The notes beneath the pieces were generated by a model. That model saw only the letters and a program-made list of their open reading frames with translations, had not been told where the DNA came from and did not search any database. Shown piece after piece: positions 1 to 5,443 of a stretch of 21,294 nucleotides of DNA. This DNA is from Clostridiales bacterium (GTDB lineage Bacteria; Bacillota; Clostridia; Oscillospirales; Oscillospiraceae): assembly GCA_003533405.1 (NCBI GenBank), contig DQDL01000117.1, positions 14,336-35,629 of the forward strand. The letters are read 5' to 3'. Every line of letters starts with the position of its first letter. Positions within the stretch are counted from its first letter, which is position 1. Both the position numbers and the translations under genes were made by a program.

Positions 1-19
1 AATCTGGTCAGCAGCTCCA
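1..19 (+). tRNA. 3' end of a tRNA (probably tRNA-Gly), partial; likely attL
   Basis: Only the last 19 bases are in the window. They parse cleanly as a tRNA 3' end: AAT closing the T-loop, T-stem strand CTGGT, acceptor strand CAGCAGC, discriminator T and the encoded CCA. A T at position 73 with an acceptor ending in GC fits tRNA-Gly; tRNA-Cys also uses T73, so the identity is not certain. A terminator begins at the final A and an integrase gene lies just beyond, the usual layout when a phage integrates into a tRNA 3' end. The 5' part and the anticodon are outside the window. Confidence 0.65.
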
Positions 20-60
20 AAAAAGCCTGTGATCGCAACGATCACAGGCTTTTTTGTTTT
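19..60. terminator. Bidirectional intrinsic terminator after the tRNA / integrase
   Basis: A perfect 16-bp stem (19-34 with 40-55) has a 5-base loop GCAAC. Six A's lead in and six T's lead out, so it can terminate transcripts on both strands. On the plus strand it ends the tRNA transcript; on the minus strand it follows the integrase stop at 66. Confidence 0.9.
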
Positions 61-65
61 GCTCA

Positions 66-1484
66 TTATTCCCCAATTGCGTCTTTTGGGGTGAATTTGG
101 GGTCATTGGCTATTTCTATCACATCTGCAAAGCAATCCATTACCTCTGCCGCCTTTGCTTCCACCGAGGCAATTACATGAGCATAGATGTTGCCTGTAGT
201 GCTCGTTTGTGCGTGACCAAGATTACGGGACACGACCACCAGCGGCGTGCCCTCTGCGATCTGAAGGCTGGCATAGGTGTGCCTGAGCGAATGCACATGA
301 ACATCGGGCAAATCGTTTCTCTTGACGAATTTATGAAACCATTGCGTTACTGAGTCAGGAAACATAGGCGATCCGTCTTCCGCCGTAAATACTCTGTCAT
401 CTTTGTTAAGCCATGCATCCCCCAGCAGCTCTTGCTGCCGTTGCTGCCAGCTTTTATACTCTATAAGAAGAAGCTCTGCCGTGCGTGATATCTTTAGCGG
501 CCGCTCGCTCTTTCGGCTTTTGGGTGTGTCTGTATAGCACCCTACCGATGGATCGTAGTTCCATGTCTGCCTGATATACAGTAGTTGATTGTCCAAATCA
601 ACATCGCTCCAGCGCAGTCCAAGCAGTTCGCCCCTTCTCAGTCCTGACAGCAAGTCAAATGTTATTACGCAGCGCCAACGAATGGGCTCGTTTGCAAGCA
701 GTTGCAGGAGTTTTCGTGCCTCATCCTCATCGAGATATTTTGCCTCGTAACCCGCATTGGACGGCAGTTCGGTGCCTGTGGCTGGATTTGAGGGTATATA
801 ACCCCATTTCACGGCCTTTGAGAGCACCGAGGATAGTGTTCTAAAATAAGAGTGAACGCTGCTCGCCTTAAGCGGTGTCATATCCCTACTGAATTCAAAC
901 ACTCTCTCCGGCGGTTCTTCCATTGCTGCAGCAAGCTTCAAGGCGTTTTCTTTGCTCATGTTTTCCTTGCTTGAAAGCTTCTTTACTGCTCCTCTGGACA
1001 CGCCGGAGATCTTCTGCAGCTGCGTGAGTGTCAGCTGCTTATTTCTACACCACACCGAAATATCGATTTTGCATACCGCAAGCTCACCTGCTTTTATTCC
1101 GCTCTCCTGCAGGTTTGTAATAAATGATGCAATATGGGCAGGTCTAAGATCCTTAAGCTTTATATGCCCAATCCCTTGGTTGATCCGCACGAGCTGGCGC
1201 TCATACCTCGAAACTGTGTGCGTTTTCAGGTTTAACCGTGCATATTCCATGAACTTCTCAGAAAACGCACTAAACCTTATTTTGTCGTCCATCGATATAA
1301 CGCCGCACTTGACTTGATCCTCAAAAAGGACCGCTTGTTTGTTTAGCTCCTTTTCAATCTGCCGCTCCGTCATTCCCTGCTTTGGCGTCCATGTCATTCG
1401 TTTGCGAATGTTTCTGCCGTTGATATCTTGTCCGCAGGAGACAGTAATCCTATAGCTGCCGCCTCTTTTCTCAATTGTGGCCAT
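66..1484 (-). CDS. int: Phage tyrosine integrase with an inserted helix-turn-helix
   Basis: Site-specific tyrosine recombinase of 472 residues that would integrate and, with a helper, excise the prophage. Visible catalytic residues are R283 (GLRRGE), K322, H398 and R401 (HSLRH), H424 (LGHA) and nucleophile Y434 (NIYAH). The N-terminus (1-60) is an arm-binding-type domain and 70-230 the core-binding domain. Residues about 141-200 are an extra segment reading like an XRE-type helix-turn-helix (LTLTQLQKISGVSRGAVKKL), placed before the usual core-binding helix SSVHSYFRTL. I chose the ATG at 1484 because GGAG sits 5 bases upstream; a longer start at 1514 lacks such a site. It points toward the tRNA end, as expected beside attL. 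Confidence 0.93.
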   Translation of the reverse strand: MATIEKRGGSYRITVSCGQDINGRNIRKRMTWTPKQGMTERQIEKELNKQAVLFEDQVKCGVISMDDKIRFSAFSEKFMEYARLNLKTHTVSRYERQLVRINQGIGHIKLKDLRPAHIASFITNLQESGIKAGELAVCKIDISVWCRNKQLTLTQLQKISGVSRGAVKKLSSKENMSKENALKLAAAMEEPPERVFEFSRDMTPLKASSVHSYFRTLSSVLSKAVKWGYIPSNPATGTELPSNAGYEAKYLDEDEARKLLQLLANEPIRWRCVITFDLLSGLRRGELLGLRWSDVDLDNQLLYIRQTWNYDPSVGCYTDTPKSRKSERPLKISRTAELLLIEYKSWQQRQQELLGDAWLNKDDRVFTAEDGSPMFPDSVTQWFHKFVKRNDLPDVHVHSLRHTYASLQIAEGTPLVVVSRNLGHAQTSTTGNIYAHVIASVEAKAAEVMDCFADVIEIANDPKFTPKDAIGE

Positions 1485-1499
1485 TTTGCTCCTTTCATC

Positions 1500-1528
1500 T
1501 TGCACAGCAGTCACCCGTGTGTTAATAT
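1500..1528 (+). promoter_or_regulatory. Predicted sigma-A promoter for a plus-strand small RNA
   Basis: TTGCAC (1500-1505) and TAATAT (1523-1528) are separated by exactly 17 bp, a good vegetative promoter. It reads away from the integrase start and opposite to both flanking genes, and leads into a strong terminator about 75 bases downstream. Confidence 0.45.
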
Positions 1529-1534
1529 AAAAGG

Positions 1535-1612
1535 GTAGACTACTCCCTTGTTCCTATGGTGGTTTTCTACACGACCGTTTCCGTCTCGCACACGGAAGCG
1601 GTCTTTTTATTT
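1535..1612 (+). ncRNA. Candidate small RNA between integrase and small Cys gene
   Basis: The plus strand from the promoter at 1500-1528 to the terminator at 1573-1614 would make an RNA of about 75-80 nt. No credible protein lies on this strand. Near its 5' end is a small stem built from AAGGG (1530-1534) and CCCTT (1545-1549), and its 3' end is the terminator hairpin. It overlaps the leader of the minus-strand integrase transcript, so it could act as an antisense RNA on int. This is inferred from promoter and terminator only. Confidence 0.35.
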
Positions 1613-1614
1613 TG
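1573..1614 (+). terminator. Strong intrinsic terminator, plus-strand orientation
   Basis: Stem GACCGTTTCCGT (1573-1584) pairs with ACGGAAGCGGTC (1592-1603), including one G-U pair, around the loop CTCGCAC. It is followed by TTTTTATTTT. The T-run exists only on the plus strand, whereas both neighbouring genes are on the minus strand, so it does not serve them. Confidence 0.75.
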
Positions 1615-1623
1615 TCATGGTTA

Positions 1624-1839
1624 TTACCGCTTGCTCAGTTCCTCAAGCTCTTTCTTAAGTTTCTCAAACGAAGAGTTTGCACACAGCTTACAGCTCTGGC
1701 CGCCATTAAGATTTTCACAGCCGCTAAAGCTCAAGGTATCATTTAAAATGTTGAAATACACCGTCTCCTTTTTGTTGAATCCCCTGCGGTCGTCTTTGCA
1801 AATTACTTCGAGTGGAATTTGTTTTAATCCTTCTATCAT
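1624..1839 (-). CDS. Small Cys-containing protein of unknown function
   Basis: A 71-residue protein I do not recognise. It has cysteines at 14, 41, 50 and 53; the last three form C-x8-C-x2-C, which could bind a metal. The C-terminus from about residue 57 is charged and helical (FEKLKKELEELSKR). The start at 1839 is fixed by AAGGAGG seven bases upstream; the longer GTG reading from 1893 begins inside a palindromic repeat and has no such site. It lies in the lysogeny module between the exonuclease and the integrase on the same strand, preceded by the 17-bp palindrome at 1877-1893. It may therefore be expressed in the lysogen. Confidence 0.65.
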   Translation of the reverse strand: MIEGLKQIPLEVICKDDRRGFNKKETVYFNILNDTLSFSGCENLNGGQSCKLCANSSFEKLKKELEELSKR

Positions 1840-1876
1840 TGACAAACCTCCTTGTCTCGTCGCTTGATTTTTATTT

Positions 1877-1893
1877 GTGCCCGATTCGGGCAC
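1877..1893 (-). repeat. Dispersed 17-bp palindrome, copy 1
   Basis: Read on the minus strand (the coding strand here) it is GTGCCCGAATCGGGCAC: 8-bp half-sites around a single central base. It lies just after the exonuclease stop and before the ribosome binding site of the small Cys gene. Identical copies occur at 9803 and 14473, in the same orientation relative to the genes. Confidence 0.9.
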
Positions 1894-1897
1894 ATTT

Positions 1898-2791
1898 TTA
1901 TTGTCTCACTAATTGGGCTTTGCAGGCCATGTATAAGCGCTGTGTCGCCTCGACATCGCTCATTGCTCGGTGCTCCTGCTCGTGATCTAGAAGCCCCAGT
2001 TCGTTTATCAGCGTGCTCAGCTTGTGGTTTGGCATGTCTGGGAAGGCGTTTCGAGCCAAAGCCAGTGTATCTATGTACAGCATTCCCTTGCTTACACCGG
2101 CACGCTTAAACGCATTTGAAATGAACTTGATATCAAAATTTGCGTTATGCGCAACGAGCGGCAGATTATCGATAAACTCCGACAGCTCCGGCGCAACGGT
2201 ATCCATGTCAGGAGCGCCCGCTACATCGGCGTTTTTTATTCCGGTGAGCTTAGTCACATTTGACGGAATGCGTCTGCCGGGATTGATAAGCGAGTGGAAG
2301 CTGTCGACTATTCTGTTGTTCTCGCATTTGACGGCTGCGACTTCGATTATTCTGTCGTCGTCCGGGCTCAGGCCGGTCGTTTCGACATCGATGACGATAT
2401 ACTCCGCTGCTGAGATCTTCATCTTATCGGGCGCAGGCCGGTAGCCCACACGGGCTGGTACTTGCGTCTGAGGTGTCTTTGTCTGTTTCGCTACCTTTGC
2501 CGGTTTGGACGCAGTCTGCTTTGAGTTGCTTGCCCTTGCTTCCCAATTAGGATTCAGAATACCGTAAAACATGCACATCGCCCCTAAACATCCGAGAAGG
2601 ACAATCAACACGCCCAAGAAAGGCAAATCAGCAAAACATAAAGCCACGCCAACAAGTGCAAAAACAATATAGACTATAAGACCCTTGATGTAAAAAGATC
2701 TATCCCTTTTCCGTCCTTTTCCCTGTGCTTCGTTTTGACTGTTGTCTTTTACACTTTCTGCAGTCGATTCACTACTTATTTTCACATCCAC
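1898..2791 (-). CDS. Membrane-anchored DEDDh 3'-5' exonuclease (DnaQ/PolC-epsilon type)
   Basis: A protein of up to 297 residues with two parts. Residues about 36-54 and 57-79 are hydrophobic and likely form two membrane helices, preceded by a charged tail (KGRKRDR). After a Lys/Thr/Gln-rich linker (88-118), residues 128-295 form a DnaQ-like exonuclease with D135 and E137 (VIDVETTG), D220 (HNANFDIKF), and H274 with D279 (HRAMSD), the full DEDDh set. Such enzymes remove 3' nucleotides from DNA or RNA; the anchor would hold this one at the inner membrane face. The start is a GTG: either 2791 or, with better spacing to GAGGAG, 2785. Its place among lysogeny genes suggests a lysogen trait such as exclusion of other phages; that role is inferred. 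Confidence 0.85.
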   Translation of the reverse strand: MDVKISSESTAESVKDNSQNEAQGKGRKRDRSFYIKGLIVYIVFALVGVALCFADLPFLGVLIVLLGCLGAMCMFYGILNPNWEARASNSKQTASKPAKVAKQTKTPQTQVPARVGYRPAPDKMKISAAEYIVIDVETTGLSPDDDRIIEVAAVKCENNRIVDSFHSLINPGRRIPSNVTKLTGIKNADVAGAPDMDTVAPELSEFIDNLPLVAHNANFDIKFISNAFKRAGVSKGMLYIDTLALARNAFPDMPNHKLSTLINELGLLDHEQEHRAMSDVEATQRLYMACKAQLVRQ

Positions 2792-2838
2792 ACACTCCTC
2801 TTTTGCTGCGGCATAACCTTCTGCTTCGTTTATAGCAC

Positions 2839-3447
2839 TTACTTCACCTTACGGCGAAGCTCAACAACGACGCCTGCAATTGAAACGGGAACGGACACTA
2901 TTTCCTCTTGCGTATATGTTCTGGGTGGATATGCAGGATTCACAGGCACAAGCGTAATGCTTCTTTCTTCGTTATTCAGTCGTACACGCTTCAAAGTCGC
3001 ATCGTAGCCATTCACATAAACCACGCATACATCCCCCGATTCGCAGACAGGTGTTTTTCGGACAATAACGGTATCGCCCTGCAAAAACTCAGGATACATG
3101 CTGTCGCCCTTTACCTGCAACGCAAAGTATTCTTTTCCGCCGGATAACATAGACCTCGGTATTTCCTCGTAGTCGATTATGTCCTCAACAGCCTCAAGGG
3201 GGATACCGGCAGGGATTGCTCCTAACACAGGAATGCTTACGACGCTTATGTCCGTGTGCTCGGTTATACCCATCAAGTAGTCCGTAGTTTTTCCAAAAAG
3301 CCTTGCCAACTTGACGAGAGATTCGTTATCAATCTTTACTTTGCCATTTTCCCAATATGAATAAGCATTTTGTGAAATGCCTATCTGGGCAGCAACCTCA
3401 GCTTGAGTTAGTCCTGCCGCTTTTCTTGCAGTTTTCAGGTTGTTCAT
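2839..3447 (-). CDS. LexA/cI-like phage repressor with self-cleaving S24 domain
   Basis: Transcriptional repressor of 202 residues expected to maintain lysogeny. Residues 3-58 are an XRE helix-turn-helix (LTQAEVAAQIGISQNAYSYW) and 70-200 an S24 peptidase domain. The self-cleavage pair is probably A80-G81 (AIPAGIP), with nucleophile S116 (KGDSMYP) and general base K153 (ATLKRV). By analogy with lambda cI and LexA, RecA activation after DNA damage would trigger self-cleavage and induction. The ATG at 3447 has GAGGTG at proper distance; upstream ATGs at 3453 and 3465 do not. It is transcribed divergently from the Cro-like gene across operators at 3470 and 3562. Confidence 0.93.
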   Translation of the reverse strand: MNNLKTARKAAGLTQAEVAAQIGISQNAYSYWENGKVKIDNESLVKLARLFGKTTDYLMGITEHTDISVVSIPVLGAIPAGIPLEAVEDIIDYEEIPRSMLSGGKEYFALQVKGDSMYPEFLQGDTVIVRKTPVCESGDVCVVYVNGYDATLKRVRLNNEERSITLVPVNPAYPPRTYTQEEIVSVPVSIAGVVVELRRKVK

Positions 3448-3465
3448 GGCCATCACCTCAAGCAA

Positions 3466-3494
3466 ATAGTATCAATTAAATTGATATTCTTCAA
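3466..3494 (-). promoter_or_regulatory. Candidate repressor promoter (PRM-like)
   Basis: On the minus strand TTGAAG (3494-3489) and TACTAT (3471-3466) are 17 bp apart, each matching consensus at 4 of 6 positions. Operator 1 sits between and across them, which would allow autoregulation. The implied leader is short (about 12 bases), so another promoter cannot be excluded. Confidence 0.35.
3470..3486. promoter_or_regulatory. Repressor operator 1 (TATCAA-N5-TTGATA)
   Basis: TATCAATTAAATTGATA is a perfect palindrome around one central base, just upstream of the repressor gene. It has the same half-sites and the same 5-bp spacing as the site at 3562-3578, which marks both as binding sites for one dimeric regulator, probably the repressor and/or the Cro-like protein. 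Confidence 0.75.
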
Positions 3495-3509
3495 TATTTC
3501 AAGCTATTT

Positions 3510-3531
3510 ATTGATAAAACATTGATAAAAT
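3510..3531. repeat. Direct repeat of operator half-sites
   Basis: Two consecutive 11-base units, ATTGATAAAAC and ATTGATAAAAT, each contain the operator half-site TTGATA (3511-3516 and 3522-3527). They lie between the two full operators and may be weaker or cooperative binding sites. Confidence 0.5.
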
Positions 3532-3533
3532 GC

Positions 3534-3562
3534 TTGACATTGATTTTTTGTTGTGTTATTTT
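3534..3562 (+). promoter_or_regulatory. Rightward early promoter (PR-like)
   Basis: A perfect -35 TTGACA (3534-3539), a 17-bp spacer and a -10 TATTTT (3557-3562). Operator 2 begins at the last base of the -10 and covers the expected start point, so a bound repressor would block it. It would drive the Cro-like, CII-like, excisionase-like and replication genes. Confidence 0.75.
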
Positions 3563-3578
3563 ATCAATATAGTTGATA
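3562..3578. promoter_or_regulatory. Repressor operator 2 (TATCAA-N5-TTGATA)
   Basis: TATCAATATAGTTGATA has the same half-sites and spacing as operator 1. It overlaps the -10 and start region of the PR-like promoter. Confidence 0.75.
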
Positions 3579-3618
3579 TTTTGAAGCAATTAAAATTCTG
3601 CTGTTGAGGAGGTGGAAT

Positions 3619-3813
3619 ATGAACGGTCTTAAGGCTATGAGAAAGAGAGCAAATTTGACGCAGGCCGAGCTTGCCAGCGTGCTCGGTGTAAAGCAGACAA
3701 CTGTGGCTATGTGGGAGACGGCGGCCAGCTATCCAAGAGCTGAGCTTCTTCCCATCATCGCAAAGACGCTCAACTGCACGATTGACGAGCTGTATAGCGG
3801 ACAGTCGGCGTAG
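3619..3813 (+). CDS. Cro-like XRE-family DNA-binding protein
   Basis: A 64-residue protein that is almost entirely one helix-turn-helix of the XRE family (LTQAELASVLGVKQTTVAMW, residues 13-32). It is the first gene after the divergent operator region, the position of Cro in lambda-like switches, and would compete with the repressor for the TATCAA-N5-TTGATA sites. The ATG at 3619 follows GGAGGTGG; a longer frame from 3604 starts without a ribosome binding site. Confidence 0.88.
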   Translation: MNGLKAMRKRANLTQAELASVLGVKQTTVAMWETAASYPRAELLPIIAKTLNCTIDELYSGQSA

Positions 3814-3867
3814 CTCCCTTGGATCCCTCCGCAGTTTTGATTTTATACCAGAAAGGTTGGTAATACC

Positions 3868-4347
3868 ATGCAGGACAAATACACAAATATTTATAAAATC
3901 GCAAGGAACACTGCCGGCAAGACGCAGGAGCGCTTTGCGGAAATGCTCGGGCTGAGTGTTGAGAGCATCAAGCTTTACGAGAGCGGTCAGAACATGCCCT
4001 CGGACGATGTAGTCATTCGCATGTGCGAGGTCAGCGGCCTGCACATTCTCGGCTACTGGCATCTGAGCCAAAAGAGCCGTGTTGCGGCCGGCATTCTTCC
4101 CGAGGTATGCGAGTGCTCGCTTCCTCAGGCGGTGATACAGCTCATCTGCCGCATAAGGGATTTTGCGGACAAGCACCGCACTGACCACTTGCTCGACATC
4201 GCCGCCGACGGCAGGATCGACGAGAATGAGCGAGAGCTGTTCGACCAGATAATCGACGAGCTGCAGGGCATAGTTCAGGCAGCAATGACGCTTAAATACG
4301 CAAAGGGAGGTAGCTATGTCTATTCCGAGAATGAGAACTGCCGCTAA
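3868..4347 (+). CDS. XRE-type regulator resembling phage CII proteins
   Basis: A 159-residue DNA-binding protein. Residues 6-48 are a helix-turn-helix (KTQERFAEMLGLSVESIKLY). The C-terminus, DHLLDIAADGRIDENE followed by a helix, resembles the pattern of the CP76/P2-like phage CII family, which are tetrameric regulators of the lysis-lysogeny choice. That assignment is from pattern memory and is moderate. It follows the Cro-like gene by 54 bases, with AGAAAGG upstream of the ATG, and its end overlaps the next gene by 32 bases, so the two are translationally linked. Confidence 0.75.
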   Translation: MQDKYTNIYKIARNTAGKTQERFAEMLGLSVESIKLYESGQNMPSDDVVIRMCEVSGLHILGYWHLSQKSRVAAGILPEVCECSLPQAVIQLICRIRDFADKHRTDHLLDIAADGRIDENERELFDQIIDELQGIVQAAMTLKYAKGGSYVYSENENCR

Positions 4348-4555
4348 AGTATTAGAGGAAATCCGGGCGGACGATCCAAACTCCGAAGTTACCCTAAATT
4401 ACATACGCCGCATAATACGCATCGGCGCTGTTCCTGTCGTGGAGTGTGGCCGCAAGAAGTTGGTCAATGTTGATGATGTTATCAATCTGCTTGCGTCCGG
4501 ATACACCATCCCCGAGATAGAGCCGGTTTACGGCATTAGGCAGGTACAGGTATGA
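4316..4555 (+). CDS. Small excisionase-like (MerR-type winged-helix) DNA-binding protein
   Basis: A 79-residue basic protein. Residues 25-60 (EVTLNYIRRIIRIGAVPVVE, then GRKKLVNVDDVINLL) have the shape of the excisionase/MerR-like fold: a recognition helix, a short beta wing around the GRKK turn, and a following helix. Such proteins bend DNA at attachment sites to direct excision, or act as regulators. GGGAGG at 4305-4310 is spaced 5 bases from the ATG, and the gene overlaps the upstream regulator. A role with the integrase is inferred from fold and position only. Confidence 0.65.
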   Translation: MSIPRMRTAAKVLEEIRADDPNSEVTLNYIRRIIRIGAVPVVECGRKKLVNVDDVINLLASGYTIPEIEPVYGIRQVQV

Positions 4556-4564
4556 AAAAGGGCG

Positions 4565-4624
4565 TAAAAAAGCCCCTGCCGATGCGAGCACCAGCAAGGG
4601 GCATGTGGTTATTACCACGAGAAC
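4565..4624 (-). ncRNA. Candidate OOP-like antisense RNA to the replication-gene leader
   Basis: A minus-strand RNA of about 60 nt is predicted from a consensus promoter (4631-4659) to an intrinsic terminator (4602-4566). It would fold into two hairpins: GTGGT/ACCAC with a 4-base loop (4605-4618) and the terminator stem. The rightward early transcript that reaches the replication genes must cross this region, so the RNA is complementary to the leader just before the initiator gene at 4676. In lambda the OOP RNA has the same place, between cII and O, and the same opposite direction. Function is inferred. Confidence 0.55.
4566..4602 (-). terminator. Intrinsic terminator, minus strand
   Basis: On the minus strand AGGGGC...GCCCCT-type arms (4597-4602 with 4572-4577, plus an inner GC pair past one bulged base) are followed by six T's (complement of 4566-4571). 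No protein-coding gene on that strand needs it, which supports a short antisense transcript. On the plus strand there is no T-run, so early transcription can pass. Confidence 0.75.
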
Positions 4625-4630
4625 ATATTT

Positions 4631-4659
4631 ATTATACAGCATTCCCGCCAAAATTGCAA
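4631..4659 (-). promoter_or_regulatory. Consensus minus-strand promoter for the antisense RNA
   Basis: On the minus strand TTGCAA (4659-4654) is 17 bp from a perfect TATAAT (4636-4631). The start would be near 4624. It lies directly upstream of the ribosome binding site of the replication initiator gene but reads away from it. Confidence 0.65.
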
Positions 4660-4675
4660 GAGGGAGGGTGTGTAA

Positions 4676-5443
4676 ATGAGTGAAGTCGTCCGTGTAGAGA
4701 AAAGCTCGAACTACACGGTCATGAGCAATGCGCACCTGCGTGACGACCGTCTGAGTTTGAAGGCCATCGGGCTGCTGTCGAAGATCCTCAGCCTGCCCGA
4801 GGACTGGGACTACACGATTGCCGGGCTTACGCACATCTGCTGCGAGGGCAAGGCCGCCGTCGCCACAGCGATACGGGAGCTTGAAGCCGCCGGTTACATA
4901 GAGCGCCGGCAGCTGCGTACGCCCGACGGATCCTTCGGCGGCAACGAGTATGTAGTCCACGAAGCGCCGATTGACGCTAATTCACCGTTAACCGATTTTC
5001 GGTTAGCGGGTAATCGGTTGACGGAAAACCCGTCGACGGATAATCCGTCAGCGGGAAATCGACCGCAATTAAATACTGATATACCAAGTACGGATATATA
5101 TTATCCCCCTATAGTCCCCCAACGAAGGCGAAAACGGGAAACGAAAAAGCAGCCGGACTGGAAACCGGAGCGCTTCGCCGCATTCTGGGAGGTGTACCCC
5201 AGAGGAGAGTCCAAGCAGGCAGCAATTGCAGCATGGGACAAACTCAAGCCCGACGACGAGCTTCTTGCCGTCATGGGCAGAGCACTCAAACGGCAGCTCC
5301 GCAGCGAGGAATGGCAGCGCAATATCGGTATCCCGTATGCGTCCACATGGATCAACAAGCGCCGCTGGGAGGACGAACCCCGTGTGCCGTTACCGCATCA
5401 AGCCGACACCGGCGGATGGGCACCTGATCTGGAGGTGCTGTGA
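4676..5443 (+). CDS. Phage replication initiator (O-like / replisome organiser)
   Basis: A 255-residue DNA-binding protein expected to open the phage origin and load the helicase encoded next. Residues 16-95 form a winged helix-turn-helix (DWDYTIAGLTHICCEGKAAV, then AIRELEAAGYIERRQLR). Residues 164-234 carry the C-terminal pattern common in phage replication proteins (FAAFWEVYPR ... AAWDKL ... IPYASTWINKRRWEDE). The linker between them (100-150) is low-complexity and is encoded by palindromic iterons at 4989-5062, as lambda O carries its origin. GAGGGAGGGTG lies before the ATG. The stop overlaps the helicase start by one base. Confidence 0.85.
   Translation: MSEVVRVEKSSNYTVMSNAHLRDDRLSLKAIGLLSKILSLPEDWDYTIAGLTHICCEGKAAVATAIRELEAAGYIERRQLRTPDGSFGGNEYVVHEAPIDANSPLTDFRLAGNRLTENPSTDNPSAGNRPQLNTDIPSTDIYYPPIVPQRRRKRETKKQPDWKPERFAAFWEVYPRGESKQAAIAAWDKLKPDDELLAVMGRALKRQLRSEEWQRNIGIPYASTWINKRRWEDEPRVPLPHQADTGGWAPDLEVL
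4989..5105. other. Candidate replication origin: palindromic iterons plus AT-rich segment
   Basis: Three palindromes occur within 61 bases: TAACCGATTTTCGGTTA (4989-5005), GACGGAAAACCCGTC (5020-5034) and GACGGATAATCCGTC (5035-5049). The motif AGCGGG-(T/A)-AATCG recurs at 5005 and 5050, and TCGGTT at 4999 and 5014. Directly after comes an AT-rich stretch (about 5066-5105) that could be the unwinding element. Iterons followed by AT-rich DNA inside the initiator gene is the arrangement of the lambda origin. Confidence 0.65.

Noticed and set aside
3510..3531. Short CRISPR-like repeat
   Set aside because: There are only two adjacent units without spacers, and they match the operator half-site, so they are regulatory repeats.
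3556..4188. 210-residue minus-strand frame opposite the Cro-like and CII-like genes
   Set aside because: It starts inside the CII-like gene and ends in the operator, with no family resemblance; it is a shadow of the two plus-strand regulators.
4394..4960. 188-residue open frame on the minus strand
   Set aside because: It overlaps the excisionase-like gene and the start of the replication initiator in antisense, has no ribosome binding site and reads through the terminator at 4566-4602. The antisense RNA explains the minus-strand promoter better.
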